Below, in pieces: positions 60,065 through 64,000 of a DNA stretch of 64,000 nt. The translations under genes were made by a program, and so were the position numbers. This stretch comes from an uncultured Parafilimonas sp. (lineage in GTDB: Bacteria; Bacteroidota; Bacteroidia; Chitinophagales; Chitinophagaceae), in contig CAIRZB010000022.1 in the NCBI GenBank assembly GCA_903882935.1, forward strand, positions 1 to 64,000, read 5' to 3'. The notes beneath the pieces are model-generated. The model worked only from the letters and a program-made list of their open reading frames with translations, was not told the DNA's origin and searched no databases. Every line of letters begins with the position of its first letter. Position 1 is the first letter of the stretch.

Positions 60065-60599
60065 TTTTAGCGCTAAGTGCCTGATTTTGCCCCGAATATT
60101 AAGAAATTGGTACCCCAATAATTTTTTTTTGCCCCACCGCCTACAATGTTTTAACCTACGTTGCCTATGCTATTGCGTACACGCTACACTATTTAAGATG
60201 CATGCCCCCGACCTAGCCTAAAGCTACTTTTAGGGAGGCTTATCCACCAACCGCTAGCAATATGGCGCCGCCGACAAAACAAAGGGTATTAGCCTGAGCG
60301 AAACTTAATATTTTGATAATGCAATTCATTTTTTTGTGAGGCCCAAATGGTAGTATTTGCGGTCGATAACTTTTATTTAACACTTACCGTATAAGCGGTG
60401 GGGAAATTGCGGTGTAGAATTTTTTAATTAGATATATTTTTAATGTGTAAGCTATTTAAAAGTATTTTGTTAGTAAATTAGTTAGCAAAGCGCTTTGTTC
60501 ACAAATGTGCTTAATAACAATAGGTTAACAAAAAATAAAGGGTCATAACATCCCGAAGCGTGAATTATTATCCGGCCGGTTGCATAAAATATTTACACC
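60065..60599. other. Intergenic region before the capD-like gene
   Basis: No gene is visible in about 535 AT-rich bases. A perfect 12-base palindrome, CAAAGCGCTTTG, lies at 60486-60497, 103 bases before the start codon, and could be an operator. No exact -7 element was found. Confidence 0.4.
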
Positions 60600-62147
60600 A
60601 TGAGTGTCAGAAAGTCAATTTTGCTCAGGTCTTCCAGTCTTGTTTTATTAGGAGACCAAATTATCATCCTGCTAAGTTTTCTGTTTTCGTTTTTTATACT
60701 AGGTAGTTTAACTAGCCGTACCGCGCTGGGAAACAGCCCCCTTTTGGCGTGTTTAGCCATTCACGCTTTTTGGGCAATTACAGCCTATTTGTTATTTGCC
60801 CAAAACAAAAAAATCACCCGGTTTTATGGCGCTAGCGATTATTTGCAAATGCTGCTTGTTATTGCAGGCTTTCATGTGCTTAGTTACGCCACAGCTCAAA
60901 TTGTTTTTTCTGCCAACCCATTACCCCTTATTGGTTTGTACACTGTTAGCTGTTTAATAGCGTGTATTTTGGTTAAGATTTGCAGGCTGCTTATTGTGCG
61001 CGCAAAAAGTGTGGTTGGTGGGCAAACTGCGGGGCAGGGGGCCAGGCGCGTGCTTATTTATGGAACCGGGCAGTTGGGGGTGGCACTAAAAAGGGCCATC
61101 GGTACCGACAATGGGGCCGGTATTGAGGTAGTGGGCTTTTTAGACAATGACCAAAACAACACCAATAGGTTTATTGAGGGCGTTAAGGTGTTTGATTTGG
61201 CTTGTAATGCGGCCGAATTGGTGGAAAGGCATAACGTTACCGATATCATTATCACGGTGCATAATAACAACAATGCAACAGTTGTTAAAAAATTCTCGGC
61301 TATCCCAAAGCATACAGTTTGCATTAGGGAAATTACGTCGGCCAAGGCCTTGCTTAGCCCTCATTTTGACATCAATAATTTTTCTGCCATCGACATCAAT
61401 AAGCTGGTTAACAGGGCCCCTATTGAACTTTACAACGAGCACGTGGAGGAAACGCTGCAGGGTAAAAGGGTATTGGTTACTGGTGCCGCAGGCTCTATCG
61501 GCAGCGAAATTGTTCGCAAGCTTGCCGAACACAAAGCCTCGTTAATAATTTGTGTTGATTTTGCCGAAAGCGCCTTGTATGATATTCAGCAGGAGGTGCT
61601 GGGTTGTTTTGCTGATGTTAAGTTTGAATTTGTGTTGGCTGATATTCGCGATGAGGATATAATGTATAACCTGCTGGGGCAATTTAAACCCCATTTTATG
61701 TACCATGCAGCATCGTACAAGCACGTGCCGTTAATGGAGCAGTTTCCGTGGCATGCCTTACAAACAAATGTTTTTGCCACTTGGCGCTTGGTTAAAATGG
61801 CCGTGCACTTTAAAGTGGAGAAATTTGTTTTTGTATCTACCGATAAGGCAGTTAAGCCAAACAGCATTATGGGTGCCACCAAGCGGTTGGCCGAAATAAT
61901 CATCCAGGCTTACTCAGCCGGCGGTTTTGCCACTTGTTTTGCCATCACCCGGTTTGGCAATGTGCTGGGCAGCAACGGATCGGTGGTGCCGCTTTTTAGA
62001 AAACAAATTGAAAAGGGCGGGCCTGTAACGGTTACGCACCCTGAGATGACGAGGTATTTTATGACCATTGCAGAGGCTTGCCAATTGGTTTTGGAAGCAT
62101 CAGTAATGGCCGAAGGCGGCGAGATATTATTGCCGATGTTGATTTAG
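60600..62147 (+). pseudogene. CapD/FlaA1-type nucleotide-sugar dehydratase, C-terminally truncated
   Basis: Open for 515 codons. Residues 1-135 hold four membrane helices, about 145-270 an N-terminal Rossmann-like domain (IYGTGQLGVALKRA), and about 290 on the catalytic SDR domain with VTGAAGSIGSEIVR and the FVSTDKAVKPNSIMGATKR block, where Met-x3-Lys replaces Tyr-x3-Lys as in FlaA1. Homology stops at GGEI (508-509); the last residues LLPMLI come from a different gene in another frame. Full members have roughly 100 more residues. The protein would lack part of the substrate-binding domain, so activity is doubtful. Confidence 0.85.
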
Positions 62148-62890
62148 ATGATTATGCCGAAATAAAAAACTCAAAAGTGTTAATCACCATTGGGCATAGC
62201 GAATACTGGACAAGGGCTGCCCGTGCAAACTTTGATAGTTTTGTAGCCAGTGGACACAATGCCTTGCTACTGTCGGGCAATAACATGTTTTGGCAGGCAC
62301 GGTATACCCCCGACAAAACAAAATTGATTTGCCATAGGATTACGGCAAAGCATAACGATTATGACGCGGCTAACCCAGACTCGATGACCTATTATTGGAA
62401 TTACCCCCCGTTTAAATACACCCCCCAAAACAGCACTGCGGCTAATTACCTTTGGGGTGCAGGGGTATACTTAACAGCCAGCAAAGGCTATTTTGTTAAC
62501 CGACCGCAATCCCCTTTGTTGGAGGGTACTGGCTTGGCCTTTGGCGATAGGATTGCCATAAAGTCGTACGAGTACGATGGTATGAAGATTCGGCATAACC
62601 CCGCTACCAATGAGGTTGAAATGGATAGTAGTTTTATTACCACTGGCAGTAAGTATACTTACCAGGTTGTCGCCTACGACTCAATTTCGAGGCCATCAAA
62701 AAGTGACGGTTATTTTAGAAACGGCACCCTATTGCTGTACAAGCCTACGCCGACAGGCGGTACTGTATTCAATACCTGTTCGCCAAGCTGGTGCTCACCC
62801 AAAGGGATCGGTGCGGCAGACGGCGACAAGATAAAACGGATAACTTTAAATGCTATTGATAAATCTGTTAAAGGGCTGTCGCTTTTTTAA
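62123..62890 (+). pseudogene. C-terminal fragment of an N,N-dimethylformamidase-like protein
   Basis: From 62123 a different frame becomes coding: IIADVDLDDYAEIKNSKVLI, GHSEYWTRAARANFDSFV, ASGHNALLLSGNNMFWQARY, and later GSPSW-like and NGTLLLYKP segments. This is the C-terminal part (about 255 residues) of the large-subunit-like N,N-dimethylformamidase family seen in secreted Bacteroidota proteins. No start codon or N-terminus exists: the preceding bases belong to the capD-like gene. It is a gene fragment joined to that gene, by deletion or by an assembly join. Confidence 0.8.
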
Positions 62891-63266
62891 CTACCGGTAA
62901 ACCTCTTATTGTTTTTTTCTGCTGGCTTGTAGTATCAGTTCATTTTTGCACAAAAACTTTTTGCCAAGGCGAATACTTACATTTTTACAGCAATTTAACC
63001 AAGCAAAAATACAAGGCAGCCAGCCGTGATTGGCATGCTGTTTTAGTAAAGCATATCATTGTACAGCCAACATTGTACCGTGGGTGTACCCTTAAATAAA
63101 AGGCGCATTCCCTTTTGCATATACAACACTGCCCTGGTAATTTATACGTTTTGTTTATGCCTGCTTATTTTTAACGCACGCTGTAACATGGGGCAATGCA
63201 AAACTGCAAATAGGCAAGGCTTGTAATATGTTGGTAAACCTGGCCTATTTGCATGCTGCTAATTGC
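62891..63266. other. Intergenic region before the GH43 gene end
   Basis: No gene, RNA or clear terminator was recognised in these 376 bases. Confidence 0.4.
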
Positions 63267-64000
63267 TTATTTGCCGCCAAAAGGGTCAATCATTTCAATA
63301 CTGCCGTCTGCATTATGGCGTAGCTCAGTAACCTTTACATTACGCAGGTGTGTTTTACCTGAAAGCTGGGTATCGTGGTAAAAAATATACCACTTGCCTT
63401 TTATTTGGATAATAGAGTGGTGGGTTGTCCAGCCTTGCACCGGCTTCATAAATGTGCCTTGGTAGGTAAAAGGCCCGTAAGGGCTTGTGCCTATGGCATA
63501 GGCTAAAAAATGGGTGTCGCCGGTGGAGTAGGTAAAATAGTACTTGCCGTTGAATTTGTGCATCCACGAACCCTCAAAAAAACGCCTGTCATGGTCTTTG
63601 CCTAGCAGGGGTTTACCGTTGGCGTCCACTACCACGGCATCTTTCACCGGCCCTTCAAAATGCTTCATGTCGCTGCTTAGTTTGGCCACCCTGCAGCTAA
63701 TAGCCGGTGCCTCGTCTTGGTGCAAGTCGGTTTTTGAGCCATCCGAAGCATATTGGCCGTTTTGCCAGCGTTGCAACTGGCCGCCCCAAATACCGCCAAA
63801 ATACATGTAACTGGCACCGTTGTTATCGGTAAACACGGCGGGGTCTATGCTATAGCTTCCCGCGATTGGTTCTTTTTCTGCCTTAAACGGCCCGGCAGGC
63901 GATTTGCTGGTTGCCACGCCTATGTGAAACACATCCTGCTTGTCCTTAACGGGAAAATACAGGTAATAGGTACCGTTTTTATAAGCGGCATCGGGTGCCC
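63267..64000 (-). CDS. GH43-family glycosidase (partial, N-terminus outside the window)
   Basis: The frame runs from the stop at 63267 to the right edge without a start, so at least 244 residues are visible and the N-terminus is missing. It has GH43 five-bladed-propeller features: YYLYFPVKDKQDVFHIGVAT, GSYSIDPAVFTDNNG with an active-site Asp, RRFFEGSWMHKFNGKYY with the acid Glu, GTSPYGPFTYQG and WTTHHSIIQIKGKWYIFYHD. Members cut arabinan, arabinoxylan or xylan side chains. With the GH51 enzyme at 56459-58432 it supports use of arabinose-rich plant polymers. Confidence 0.9.
   Translation of the reverse strand, partial: APDAAYKNGTYYLYFPVKDKQDVFHIGVATSKSPAGPFKAEKEPIAGSYSIDPAVFTDNNGASYMYFGGIWGGQLQRWQNGQYASDGSKTDLHQDEAPAISCRVAKLSSDMKHFEGPVKDAVVVDANGKPLLGKDHDRRFFEGSWMHKFNGKYYFTYSTGDTHFLAYAIGTSPYGPFTYQGTFMKPVQGWTTHHSIIQIKGKWYIFYHDTQLSGKTHLRNVKVTELRHNADGSIEMIDPFGGK

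Overview
The window looks like the chromosome of a Bacteroidota (Bacteroidetes) member, probably from the Chitinophagales/Sphingobacteriales side. The signs are a type IX secretion (T9SS) sorting domain at the left edge, TAnnTTTG-type -7 promoter elements (clearest before tRNA-Asp, fmt and ribD), DUF3078 and DUF4199 proteins, the gene order sigma-54 regulator - lptE - TPR protein - secG, and a LuxC-like acyl-CoA reductase divergent from an FdxA-like ferredoxin. No rRNA, CRISPR array, phage or complete insertion sequence was seen. Taxonomy is inferred from gene content only.

Layout. (1) 1-346: end of a T9SS-secreted protein. (2) 891-15899: a one-direction Wzx/Wzy-type exopolysaccharide locus: Wza-like export lipoprotein, Wzc-like BY-kinase, flippase, polymerase candidate, three GT4s, one GT2, one WbsX-type protein, a hexapeptide acyltransferase, a secreted GH16 and two GT26s. 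Its central part (about 4.1-15.1 kb) is visibly more AT-rich than either end, which suggests an exchangeable module. A convergent CpsB/YwqE-type phosphatase (15956-16705) and a GDP-mannose 3,5-epimerase plus cupin (17044-18377) follow. No initiating sugar-phosphate transferase is present. (3) 18.6-31 kb: housekeeping genes: secG, TPR protein, lptE, sigma-54 activator, a nucleotidyltransferase with a HepT-like remnant, miaB, DUF3078, fmt, NamZ-type muramidase, FKBP, membrane protein, pepT. (4) 31.3-40.8 kb: SPFH protein, an AT-rich two-gene island (PLD-like protein plus multi-pass membrane protein), HtrA protease, acyl-CoA reductase/ferredoxin, homocysteine methyltransferase, nitrilase. (5) 40.8-44.3 kb: a repeat-rich accessory stretch with an unknown gene and a RhuM gene between two 174-bp direct repeats. 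(6) 44.4-48 kb: prmC, ribD, an IMPACT-family protein, a lipoprotein.

(7) 48.0-58.4 kb: sugar catabolism. An SMP-30 lactonase, an SDR dehydrogenase and an IlvD/Edd-type sugar-acid dehydratase form the enzyme set of a non-phosphorylating oxidative pentose pathway. Nearby are a Nudix-family regulator resembling Bacteroides AraR, a secreted GH51 alpha-L-arabinofuranosidase and, at the right edge, a GH43. Together they suggest release and oxidation of L-arabinose; the substrate is inferred. Between them lie a DUF433/PIN-like toxin-antitoxin pair with a frameshifted toxin, a CbrC-family protein, a membrane LuxR-type regulator, a DUF4199 protein and two VOC proteins. (8) 58.7-64 kb: an orphan LytS-type kinase, tRNA-Asp(GTC), a CapD-type dehydratase cut off and joined out of frame to the tail of an N,N-dimethylformamidase-like protein, and the partial GH43.

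The strongest leads are the AT-rich two-gene island, the RhuM cassette between long repeats, the CapD junction, and palindromic repeats read in frame inside miaB and prmC.
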